Assembly (NCBI GenBank): GCA_965202795.1 | Contig: OZ241848.1 | Span: 1,240,001-1,304,000, forward strand | DNA: 64,000 nt | Reading direction: 5' to 3' | DNA from: JACOND01 sp965202795 | Lineage (GTDB): Bacteria > Bdellovibrionota > Bdellovibrionia > Bdellovibrionales > UBA1609 | Shown: positions 53,611 through 61,761 of the stretch, piece by piece | How positions within the stretch are numbered: the first letter of the stretch is position 1 | Layout of the letters: each line of letters begins with the position of its first letter | The notes under the pieces: model-generated | Seen by the model: only the letters and a program-made list of their open reading frames with translations | Databases searched by the model: none | Told to the model about the DNA's origin: nothing | Made by a program: the position numbers and the translations under genes

Positions 53611-56600
53611 ATGTCAAAGAAAAAAATTATCAGCCCTGTTTCCATTGATCTTGGGTATAAAAACACGGGGGCTTTTTTTTCCCATTATAAGGAGGGGGCC
53701 AGTCTGGATGAAATTAAAAAATCAGGCAAAGTCTATCAGCTGGAAGACAACAGCTATACTTATCTTATGGCTGGCAGAACCGCCGCCCGGCATCAAAAGC
53801 GCGGTTACGACCGCCGCCAGCTGGCAAAAAGGCTGTTCAAGCTGATTTGGGAAAAATATCTTGGCCTGGCTTGGGATGAAAATATTCAGCGGACAATCAG
53901 CTTTCTTTTTAACCGCCGCGGATTCACTTTTTTAAATGAGGCTTATGACAGAGAGATTTTAAGCTGGTTTCCCAAAGACGCTTATGACAGGCTGCCTGAA
54001 GCTCTTAAAGCCGGCGCCGAAGAAAATGAAGATGAGGGGGGATATGATCTTGACAGCGCGCTGACAGCCTGGGCAGAAAATGGAGATATTGAAACAATAA
54101 AAAAGAAGTTTGAAGCTATAAGCAAAGAGCCGAAGGAAATCGCCCGCAAGCGGGTTATGCTCTCCAGAGCAAAAAAGCTGAGGGAATATTGCGCAAAAAG
54201 AGCAAAAGGGGATCAGATTGAAGATGAAAGAAAAAAAAGCAAGTCCAGCGGTCTTTCAAAATTATCAGGCTGGATCCTTGATGAATGGAAAAAAAATGGA
54301 ATCAAAAGCCTGCCTGACAAGAGCGGTTTTTCAGGTGATTTAACAGAATGGCTGAATCAGCAGGCTGCTGAAACAGCGCGGATAATTTTAGACAGCCTGC
54401 CGCCGAAATCAGGAATCAAAAAACAAGATTCAGATCTTAAAAATTCTGTTTGGAATTTTAAACCGGAAGATTTTAAAAATATAGAGAATTTAAAAAGCGC
54501 CGCTCAAGAGGCTGGCTCTTCGCAGTCCAGGAAAGCCAAAAGCAAAACAGAATACATAAAAAATCATCTCCATCATCTGGCTTTTGCCCTTTATCAAATC
54601 AAAGGCGAATTGGAATCGGGAGCCCGCCACAGAAAAAAATATTTTGAGGAAATTGCATCTGTTTTAAAAAACAAAAATCACAGCCATCATTATTTAAAAA
54701 ATTTTTGCAAAGCTTTGCATTCAGGCGAATATAAATTCCAAAAGCTTGTTTCAGAAGAAACGCTGAAAAAATGGAGGAAGTCAGGCGCCGCAGACAAGGC
54801 TGATATTGAGGCGCGGGCGCTTTCCCATCTGATTGGCCATATCAGCAATTTTGAGCTGAGGCCGCTGAGGAAATATTTTAACGATACAAGGCATAAGAAG
54901 GGAGATTTTTGGGATGAGGGCCGCCTGGCGGAAAAGCTTGAAAACTGGATTTTGCGGGAGTGGAGAATAGACTTTCAAAAAGACAAAGACAAAAAGCCCG
55001 GCAAAAGCGGTGATTATCAGGAGTTAAAGAAAAAATGGGAAGCCGCTTTGAAATCAAATTCCGGCTCATCTTTACAAACCGGCAAAACAAACAAACAGAT
55101 ATGGAAAGAGCTGAGAGGCCAGTGGGGCAGAGAGCATAAGGGAAAGCTGGTCAAATTCTTCCTGAGCGAAACTCCTGTTCTCACAATCCCGCCCTATCAG
55201 GACAACAACAACCGCCGCCCTTTAAAATGCCAAAGCTTTATCCTCAATCCAGAATGCCTGGACAGGCATTATCCAGACTGGAGAGGCTGGCTTAAAGAGC
55301 TGGAGTCTTTAGAGGATGTCAAATCTTATTTAGACGGTTATAAAAATCAGCTGAAAGATCTGGAAAGCTCTTCTAAAAAAGCCAGCCCATCAAAACAAAG
55401 CTTGAATTTAGCGAAAACTTCAGGCCATTCTGACACAGAGGGGCCGGGAGGCTCTGATTTTTCCTATTTCAGCAGGCTGTCTCAAAAAAGCGGCGGCAGC
55501 TTAAAAAACAAGCGGCGCCAGCGAAAAAAACAATACCAGAAAAGCGGGGATTATTTGCAGTCCCGCGCCCTTCAGTTTATTTTTGACCGGGCAAAAAAAG
55601 ATGATCCGCTCAAGCTTAATGACATCTTCAGCCATGTCAAAAAACACAGACAGATCCAAACAACTGAGCTGGAGAAGGCGGAAGCCGGGGAGAAACTGGA
55701 AAAAGCTGTCAAAAAAAGCTGCCTTCCAGCAAAATTAAAAACCGAAAGAGACTATAATGGAGGCAGCCTGTTTAAAGAAAAATCTTTTTTTCATTTGATC
55801 TGCAAATATTACAAATTAAGGCAAAAGGCCAGAGACGGCAGAATATTTATTCATCCAAAATATCATTACATTGAAGGCCGGGGATATAAAGACACAGGCC
55901 GCTTTGACAGCAGAGATTGCCTGCTCTCCTATTGCAATCGCAAGCCGCGGCAAAAGCGCTATCAAATGCTGGAGGATTTAGCGGCTTTATTGCAGGTTTC
56001 CTCTCAAAAACTGAAAGGAATAATTGGCGGCAAAAGCGCGGCAGGCCCAAAAACTTTAAAAATCTCATCTGATGAGAAAAATCATGCGGAGAGGGCTGAA
56101 AAGCCGGACAAAAGCCTCTTGCAGATCAAAAGCTCAGATAATCAGGCAAAGCAGCCTCAAAGCATGGATGATCAAATTGTCTCCTGGCTGACAAAAAGCA
56201 TTAGGGGGCTGAAGTCAAACTGCGAAACAGCCGCAAAAGAGCAGAAAGACCGCCGCGGCTCGCTCAAATTGGATGTTCAGGGAATATACAAGCTGATTGA
56301 TTATCAAACTCAAAATAAGCCTCTGCCTTCTGACAAAGCAAAAAAAGACAGGAAAATTAAAGAAATTTTAAAAAATTCCAAAGTGGATAAAGCCTTTGAT
56401 TTTTACAAATTTTGCGAAAAAGCCAAAAAACTGCATCAGGAGCTTGCAGAAATTTTATATGAAAGAGGGAAACAGGAAGATTTAAAAAAAGAAGCAGACA
56501 AAAACCCCGCCAAAGCGGTTTATTTTCTGGCTCAAATCAACAATATCGCTTTCAAAGATCGCTCTGGATACGCAAATACATGCCCTGTCTGCAGCATGGA

Positions 56601-59235
56601 CAATGCTTTGAGGATGCGGGAGGCGGCGGGGGCGGGCGGCGGCAATAAAAGTCCGGCGGGCGGCGCTGGGGCGCAGCGCCTTCCGGCTGTTCCGGCAAGA
56701 ATTATTGACGGCGCGGTCCGGCAAATGGCAAAAATTGCCGGCGGCGCCATCGCCCGGGACAAATGGGACACAATAGAGCCGGAGCTGGAAAAAGGCCATG
56801 CGGTCCGCATCCCCATAATCACAGAGTCCAATCAGTTTGAATTTGAGCCTTCCAAAGAAGACCTGGTTAAGAACGAAAGGCGAAAAGCAGGCAGGCTCAG
56901 AAAAGGAAAAGCCCTGACTTATGAGGAGGGGTTTAAATTAACAGAAAAAAGATTCAGCGCTAAAGAGGCGCGGATCCAAGCCGCGGGCATGGGAGTTTGC
57001 CCTTATACAGGCCGCCCTGCCGCGGAGGAGGGGGAAATTGACCATATCATCCCCCGGTCTGCGCAATGGGGAGCTCTTAACGACGAGGCCAACCTGATTT
57101 GGTCCTCCAGGGAAGGCAATCAAAAAAAAGGGGAAGCAATATATGAGCTGGCGAATTTAAAGCCTGAATATAAAAAGCGGGTTTTTCCCGGAAAAACAGA
57201 TCAAGAGATCAAAGACTGGATTATTGATACAATATGGGATGAATCAAAAGAGGATTTTAAATTTGGCCGGTACCGAAGCTTTATCAATTTAAGCCCTGAC
57301 GGGCAAAAAGCCTTCCGTCACGCCTTGTTCCTGGACTCATTAAGAGAAACAATCATCCGGGCGATTGACAGCCGCTCCCGCGCTTTTGTGAATGGGACTC
57401 AAAGATATTTTGCCGAAGTTTTGGCGAATGTTCTTTATAAAAAAGCCCTGGCGGAGCAAAAGGGCTGGGAAAAGCGCCTTTCTTTTGATTATTTCAGCGC
57501 GGAGGCAAAATCCAGCTCCAGAGGTGATGGCATTTATGATTTAAGAAAAGAGTATGAGAGGATTGACAGCCATATAAATAAATATAAAAAAGCGCCTGGC
57601 AAATCTCAAGAGGCTTATTCTCATTTGATAGACGCGCAAATCGCTTTTGCCATAGCGGCGGACGCGCACAAAAAAGAAGGGGGTTTGAGGCTTGACATCC
57701 CTGAAAGCTTTGCTTTGCATCCCCCCGGCCGGGCCCTTGACAAAACCATTTACGGAAAAATCAAGCTCCCTGACAGCAGCTTTAAAAAGAAAATCCTGGA
57801 AAGAAGGCTGCCTGTTGCAAAAGCTGCGGCGCATTCTCACCGCCCGCTATTCAATCAAAACGCTGTGGCCATGCATTTTCTCAAGCTGATTCAAGTTGAT
57901 TTCACCAATAAAGAGGGCAAACTGGAGACAGTTTATTTAAAGGGGTTTTGGTCTCGATCAGCTTTTAAGCAGACTCTCAGCAGAGGCAAGAATGACAATA
58001 AAATCAGAACAGAGGCAGATGCGGAAAACGGATATAAATCTGCCCTTCCCTGGACTCGCCCCTCCAGTCATCCAAAAACAGGAGGGCGCAAGGGGAAATA
58101 TGCGGAGGATATTTCAAACAGCAGATCCCTTGAAGACATAAAAAACCTTTATCTCAGAAAATTCAAGACCTTTAATAAGGGAAAAACGCCGCTTAAAGAT
58201 TTTGGAGAGGAAAAAGCCTGTGTAAAAATTTACAGCTTAAACAAACAAGCCGTTTATAAATTTTTGATGGAGAAGTTTAACTCTAAAAGCGATCCATCTT
58301 TATGGTCTGAAGAGGATAAAAACACTTTCAGTCATTTACAAGATCTGTGGTATTTCACTCAAAGGGAAAATGTTATTGGCAAAAATGGGCTTTACAAGCC
58401 TAAAACAGATAAATTTAAGTGCGCGAAATTTGTAAATCCGCAGCTGAAATACGCATGGGATCATCTGAAAGTCTGCATCGGGGAAAGCGAAAATAATCTT
58501 GAGGGGCGGGTTAAAGATTATTTTCTGAAAAATCAAAGCAGAGAAAAAACAGCGCTGAGTCATCACATGAAAACAAGAAGGGTTTTTTCCCTGCCTATAG
58601 CCGCCGGCAAAGGGTATTTGGTTAAAAAAAGAAATTGGACAAAACAAGATGTTTTTTATTTTCGCCCCGCAAGCAATGATTTTTCTCAAACAGTGGGGCA
58701 TATCAACGGAGATGACAGGTTATCCAGAGTATACAGAAAGCCGAATATCCTCTATATAGAGGACAGCGCAAAAAAACTGGAAAAAATTTTGAAGCCTATA
58801 GACAATGCTTCAGCCATTGATCCCAATGAACATTACAGCGCTGAAATTCCCCCTGATTTTAGGCCGTATATAACAAAAATTACAAACAAGAGAACTAGCG
58901 CTGACCGCCCTCAATTTACATTTTCCTTTAATAAATCTAACCGAATGAATTTTGATATTTTTAAACAGTTTGTTCAAGTATATCCATTTAGAAAACTGCA
59001 GGACTTAAAATCAAAATACAGGAAAGAATATATAGAGACTCTAACAAACGAGGGGCAATTAGACAGGCGCATAAATGAAATTGAGAATATGAAAAAGAAG
59101 CCAAAAAATGTCCTGCCGGCATTACATAAGCTCAAAAATTACTGGGGCATGTCACAAGAAGAAACAGAAATTTCTTATTCAGCCAAACATGATTTTTCCC
59201 TCTCTAATAAAAAGCCGGCAAAAGCGGGGATATAA
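53611..59235 (+). CDS. cas9: Type II-B CRISPR effector nuclease Cas9, unusually large
   Basis: The 1874-residue protein is RNA-guided and cuts both strands of target DNA. RuvC-I is SIDLGYKNTGAFF (Asp13), followed by a bridge-helix-like basic segment (GRTAARHQKRGYDRRQLAKR). A long REC lobe has HLHHLAFALYQIKGELESGA and LRPLRKYFND. RuvC-II is IPIITESNQFEFEP (Glu1072), HNH is GEIDHIIPRS (His1145), RuvC-III is YSHLIDAQIAFAIAADAHK (His1338, Asp1341). A single CPVC (Cys991, Cys994) precedes RuvC-II, as in Francisella Cas9. The order of blocks follows F. novicida Cas9 (1629 residues) throughout; about 245 extra residues are spread over insertions, for example a Ser/Lys-rich one near 587-648 and a polar one near 806-853. 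AAGGAGG lies seven bases before the ATG. cas1, cas2 and cas4 follow on the same strand. Confidence 0.97.
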   Translation: MSKKKIISPVSIDLGYKNTGAFFSHYKEGASLDEIKKSGKVYQLEDNSYTYLMAGRTAARHQKRGYDRRQLAKRLFKLIWEKYLGLAWDENIQRTISFLFNRRGFTFLNEAYDREILSWFPKDAYDRLPEALKAGAEENEDEGGYDLDSALTAWAENGDIETIKKKFEAISKEPKEIARKRVMLSRAKKLREYCAKRAKGDQIEDERKKSKSSGLSKLSGWILDEWKKNGIKSLPDKSGFSGDLTEWLNQQAAETARIILDSLPPKSGIKKQDSDLKNSVWNFKPEDFKNIENLKSAAQEAGSSQSRKAKSKTEYIKNHLHHLAFALYQIKGELESGARHRKKYFEEIASVLKNKNHSHHYLKNFCKALHSGEYKFQKLVSEETLKKWRKSGAADKADIEARALSHLIGHISNFELRPLRKYFNDTRHKKGDFWDEGRLAEKLENWILREWRIDFQKDKDKKPGKSGDYQELKKKWEAALKSNSGSSLQTGKTNKQIWKELRGQWGREHKGKLVKFFLSETPVLTIPPYQDNNNRRPLKCQSFILNPECLDRHYPDWRGWLKELESLEDVKSYLDGYKNQLKDLESSSKKASPSKQSLNLAKTSGHSDTEGPGGSDFSYFSRLSQKSGGSLKNKRRQRKKQYQKSGDYLQSRALQFIFDRAKKDDPLKLNDIFSHVKKHRQIQTTELEKAEAGEKLEKAVKKSCLPAKLKTERDYNGGSLFKEKSFFHLICKYYKLRQKARDGRIFIHPKYHYIEGRGYKDTGRFDSRDCLLSYCNRKPRQKRYQMLEDLAALLQVSSQKLKGIIGGKSAAGPKTLKISSDEKNHAERAEKPDKSLLQIKSSDNQAKQPQSMDDQIVSWLTKSIRGLKSNCETAAKEQKDRRGSLKLDVQGIYKLIDYQTQNKPLPSDKAKKDRKIKEILKNSKVDKAFDFYKFCEKAKKLHQELAEILYERGKQEDLKKEADKNPAKAVYFLAQINNIAFKDRSGYANTCPVCSMDNALRMREAAGAGGGNKSPAGGAGAQRLPAVPARIIDGAVRQMAKIAGGAIARDKWDTIEPELEKGHAVRIPIITESNQFEFEPSKEDLVKNERRKAGRLRKGKALTYEEGFKLTEKRFSAKEARIQAAGMGVCPYTGRPAAEEGEIDHIIPRSAQWGALNDEANLIWSSREGNQKKGEAIYELANLKPEYKKRVFPGKTDQEIKDWIIDTIWDESKEDFKFGRYRSFINLSPDGQKAFRHALFLDSLRETIIRAIDSRSRAFVNGTQRYFAEVLANVLYKKALAEQKGWEKRLSFDYFSAEAKSSSRGDGIYDLRKEYERIDSHINKYKKAPGKSQEAYSHLIDAQIAFAIAADAHKKEGGLRLDIPESFALHPPGRALDKTIYGKIKLPDSSFKKKILERRLPVAKAAAHSHRPLFNQNAVAMHFLKLIQVDFTNKEGKLETVYLKGFWSRSAFKQTLSRGKNDNKIRTEADAENGYKSALPWTRPSSHPKTGGRKGKYAEDISNSRSLEDIKNLYLRKFKTFNKGKTPLKDFGEEKACVKIYSLNKQAVYKFLMEKFNSKSDPSLWSEEDKNTFSHLQDLWYFTQRENVIGKNGLYKPKTDKFKCAKFVNPQLKYAWDHLKVCIGESENNLEGRVKDYFLKNQSREKTALSHHMKTRRVFSLPIAAGKGYLVKKRNWTKQDVFYFRPASNDFSQTVGHINGDDRLSRVYRKPNILYIEDSAKKLEKILKPIDNASAIDPNEHYSAEIPPDFRPYITKITNKRTSADRPQFTFSFNKSNRMNFDIFKQFVQVYPFRKLQDLKSKYRKEYIETLTNEGQLDRRINEIENMKKKPKNVLPALHKLKNYWGMSQEETEISYSAKHDFSLSNKKPAKAGI

Positions 59236-59272
59236 AAAACAGGCGGAAAGCCTTCTTTTTTTTAGGGCATAA

Positions 59273-60229
59273 ATGAAGCGCTTGGTGGTAAGCGATTACG
59301 GCTCATTCCTGGGGCTTGACAATCATCTTCTTTCGGTAAGGCAAAAGCGGGAGGTCCGGCGCTATCCCCTCAACAGGCTTTCCTCTGTGTCTATTGCAAA
59401 AAAAGGGGTTTCTGTCTCAAGCGATTTGATTGAGGCTTTCAGCGTTCGGGGGATTAAGCTGTTTTTTCTGGACTTTCGCGGCGTTGCCCATTCCGCTCTT
59501 TTAAGCTCGTCCCGGCATGGAACAGCGGCCGCGCGCATAGCGCAAATGGATTTTTGCCGGAAATCCGGCTTTCCCCTCGCAAAACAAATCGTCACAGCAA
59601 AAATAAAAAACCAAAGGGCGGTTTTAAGCCATTTGGGCAAATACCACCGGCATTTGGTTTTGCGCTCAGCGGCGGCTGATCTTTTGGCGCATGCGGGGAA
59701 AGCGGGCCGAAGCCGGGATATTGAGACCCTTTTGGGTTTTGAGGGCGCGGCGGCGGCGGCGTATTTTCAGGCCCTGCGGGAGGCCAGGCTGTTTTCATCC
59801 TCATTTGTCAAAAGGGAGGGGCGCGGCAGCCGGGAAATTAACAATGCCATGCTCAATCTGGGCTATTCTGTTCTCAGCTCTTATGTTTTAAGCGCTGTTG
59901 TCAATGCGGGGCTGGAGCCTTATCTTGGCGTTTTGCATGCGCTGCGGCCGGGAAGAGCCTCTTTGGCGCTTGACATAATGGAGGAATACCGCGCATGGGT
60001 TGTGGACCGGGCTGTGATAAAACTTCGCTCCCGATCGGAAGGGCTTGGAGAATTGAGCAAAGATTTAAAAAAATCTCTTATTGGGGAAGTTCAGAAAACC
60101 TGCTCTAAAAAATACCTGTACCGCAAAAAAAAGCATAAGCTGGAGCATATCATTCAAAGGCAGGTGTATCGTTTATGCGGCTGTTTTTGCGGAGAAAAAA
60201 AATACAAGCCGTATTTGTTTAAATGGTAA
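59273..60229 (+). CDS. cas1: CRISPR integrase Cas1
   Basis: The 318-residue protein is the catalytic subunit of the Cas1-Cas2 spacer integrase. The metal-binding residues have clear candidates: Glu in LLGFEGAAAAAYF, His in LGVLHALRPGRASLALD and Asp/Glu in the same block (LALDIMEEYRAWVVD). Length and the N-terminal beta domain (VVSDYGSFLGLDNHLLSVRQ) are normal. It starts 38 bases after cas9. The 98 bases between it and cas2 have no obvious function. Confidence 0.96.
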   Translation: MKRLVVSDYGSFLGLDNHLLSVRQKREVRRYPLNRLSSVSIAKKGVSVSSDLIEAFSVRGIKLFFLDFRGVAHSALLSSSRHGTAAARIAQMDFCRKSGFPLAKQIVTAKIKNQRAVLSHLGKYHRHLVLRSAAADLLAHAGKAGRSRDIETLLGFEGAAAAAYFQALREARLFSSSFVKREGRGSREINNAMLNLGYSVLSSYVLSAVVNAGLEPYLGVLHALRPGRASLALDIMEEYRAWVVDRAVIKLRSRSEGLGELSKDLKKSLIGEVQKTCSKKYLYRKKKHKLEHIIQRQVYRLCGCFCGEKKYKPYLFKW

Positions 60230-60327
60230 GCCTGCCGAAAGCTGAATCAGGCGCTTTGGCAGCAATAGGGAATCTGAGAGGCAGATCTTCAGTCATTTAG
60301 AGGCGTTAAGCGCCGGGGCGGCTTAAA

Positions 60328-60630
60328 ATGAAAATTTATCCTCTCCGAAGGGAATACTTGATTTGCTATGACATTTCGGAAAACAAAATTCGCGGCGAGG
60401 TTTTTAAAGAGCTGGAAAAATACGGCCTCAAGCCCGCCCAGAAATCAGTTTTTTGGGGGTATTTGACAATGGCGGAGCTTTCAGCGGTCAAAAGATATTT
60501 TTCCTCCGTTTTGGAGGAGACAGACAAGGCGTTTATTGTCCGCTCCAGCTTTAACAGCTTGGGGGAAAGCTGGTTTTTTGGCTGTCAAAAAGACAGTTTC
60601 ACTGACTGGAAAGAGACTGATGTTATATAG
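60328..60630 (+). CDS. cas2: CRISPR adaptation protein Cas2
   Basis: The 100-residue protein has the ferredoxin-like fold of Cas2, with the first strand EYLICYDISENKIRGEVFKE, where the family Asp is in CYDIS. It continues KYGLKPAQKSVFWGYLTMAE. It forms the dimeric core of the Cas1-Cas2 integrase. The cas4 start codon overlaps its last codons (ATG at 60620, stop at 60628), so the two are translationally coupled. Confidence 0.94.
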   Translation: MKIYPLRREYLICYDISENKIRGEVFKELEKYGLKPAQKSVFWGYLTMAELSAVKRYFSSVLEETDKAFIVRSSFNSLGESWFFGCQKDSFTDWKETDVI

Positions 60631-61198
60631 CGTTCCGGCCAATTTGATTCGCCAGTGGAGCTATTGCCCGCGGGTTGTGTATTATATGGAGCTGGCAAAT
60701 ATTCCTGTCTGCCGCCCCTCTTGGGTCAGGCAGGGGGAGGTTTTTCATTCTGTTGAGGAAAAATTATGGGGCCGCCGCAATTTGTCGCGCTTTCATCTGA
60801 AAAGCGGAAAAGCGCATTATAAACCGCGGCTGAGGGACAGGGAGCTTGGCCTGCATGGGGTTGCGGACATGGCGATTGAAACAAGCCAGGCGGTTTATGC
60901 GGTTGAGTTTAAATTATCGGGGAGCAGCGGCAAAAAGAGGGGCGATCAGCTTCAGCTGGCGGCTTACTCCATGCTGCTGGAAAAGCGCTTTGCAAAGCCC
61001 GCCCCGGTTGGCTTTTTAACGGGCGGAGGCAAAGCTGTTCATGTTGTCAATATTGATGAGGGCAGGCGCCGCTCTGTTTTGGAGGCTGCGGACAAGATAC
61101 GAAAAATGCTGAAAAAAGGCTTAAAGCCGGATTCCAGCGCGGCGGCGGCCCAATGCAGCGCGTGTGAGTATATCAATTTTTGCAATGACCGGCTGTGA
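60620..61198 (+). CDS. cas4: CRISPR-associated exonuclease Cas4
   Basis: The 192-residue protein has a RecB-like nuclease fold. The catalytic motif is GVADMAIETSQAVYAVEFKL (Asp, then E-x-K), followed by a QxxxY-type motif, QLQLAAYSMLLE. Four cysteines, one in WSYCPRVVYY and three in CSACEYINFC, would bind a 4Fe-4S cluster. Cas4 trims prespacers and helps select the PAM and orientation. Its presence defines subtype II-B among class 2 type II loci. The ATG at 60620 overlaps cas2; a frame that starts at 60536 extends into cas2 and is unlikely. Confidence 0.94.
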   Translation: MLYSVPANLIRQWSYCPRVVYYMELANIPVCRPSWVRQGEVFHSVEEKLWGRRNLSRFHLKSGKAHYKPRLRDRELGLHGVADMAIETSQAVYAVEFKLSGSSGKKRGDQLQLAAYSMLLEKRFAKPAPVGFLTGGGKAVHVVNIDEGRRRSVLEAADKIRKMLKKGLKPDSSAAAAQCSACEYINFCNDRL

Positions 61199-61269
61199 TT
61201 TTTGTCTTGAGTAAAATCTGTTATTCAGCGCCGCTTTGGCGAAAATTCAGCATCTGAGCGGGGGGGCAG

Positions 61270-61450
61270 AAGCTGAGACATCTCATTTTGGGGCATGCCG
61301 GATCATCCCTGCGGCATGTGGAAAACTATGTGGAAAACTTTTTTTTTGGCCATCTTAATTTTTTGGAGCATGCCGGATCGCCCCTGCGGCTGTCCCGGCG
61401 GCCGCTCGCTGATTTTTGCTGAGATATCTCATTTTGAGGCATGCTTTGCT
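61270..61450. repeat. Diverged direct repeats between cas4 and tracrRNA
   Basis: ATCTCATTTTGGGGCATGCC (61278) recurs as ATCTCATTTTGAGGCATGC (61426), and GCATGCCGGATCATCCCTGC (61293) recurs as GCATGCCGGATCGCCCCTGC (61369). GTGGAAAACTATGTGGAAAAC is a short tandem. No ORF is supported; a small RNA here (as the scaRNA of Francisella) is possible but not shown. Confidence 0.5.
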
Positions 61451-61487
61451 GAGAATTTTTGAAAATCTGGCGTTTGCGCCGGGTTTT

Positions 61488-61609
61488 GACAAAACAAAAG
61501 CCGCTGTTAGGCGGCTTTTGCTCCCTTGTCAAGCAAGGGCAGACGTGTCAGACAGAGGTCCGTTCAATATGCTTTTAGATGATTACAGGGCATATAGTCT
61601 GTTATACTA
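61488..61609 (-). ncRNA. tracrRNA of the type II-B system
   Basis: On the minus strand the transcript would begin at the anti-repeat AGTATAACAGACT (61608-61596), which pairs without mismatch with the crRNA repeat; then GCCCTGTAATC pairs with the first bases of the repeat (GTTTCAG...GGC) with one bulge. The following core, CATCTAAAAGCATATTGAAC then GGACCTCTGTCTGACACGTC, is almost the same as the F. novicida tracrRNA core that I recall. A hairpin CCCTTG/CAAGGG (61523-61539) comes next, then a terminator stem CAAAAGCCGC/GCGGCTTTTG (61495-61520) and a TTTTG tract. Its job is to hold crRNA in Cas9 and mature it with RNase III. The expected length is about 120 nt. Confidence 0.9.
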
Positions 61610-61615
61610 ATTTTT

Positions 61616-61644
61616 AGTGTAGGGCGGTTTTTTGGTTTTTGCAA
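61616..61644 (-). promoter_or_regulatory. Sigma70-type promoter of the tracrRNA
   Basis: On the minus strand TTGCAA (61644-61639) stands 17 bases upstream of TACACT (61621-61616). The distance to the first anti-repeat base is seven, so the start point coincides with the anti-repeat start. Confidence 0.8.
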
Positions 61645-61761
61645 GTTTTTTTCTTTTTTTTTCGCAAAATTGCCTCATTTTGACACAACCCGCCCGTTTG
61701 AGAAGTATCATGGGGGCCTTAACCCCTTAAAACCCTGTAATTTCAAGTGTTTTGAGGGGGG

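Noticed and set aside
60536..60619. Longer cas4 start inside cas2
   Set aside because: No family similarity before residue 29, and the ATG overlapping the cas2 end is the usual coupling.
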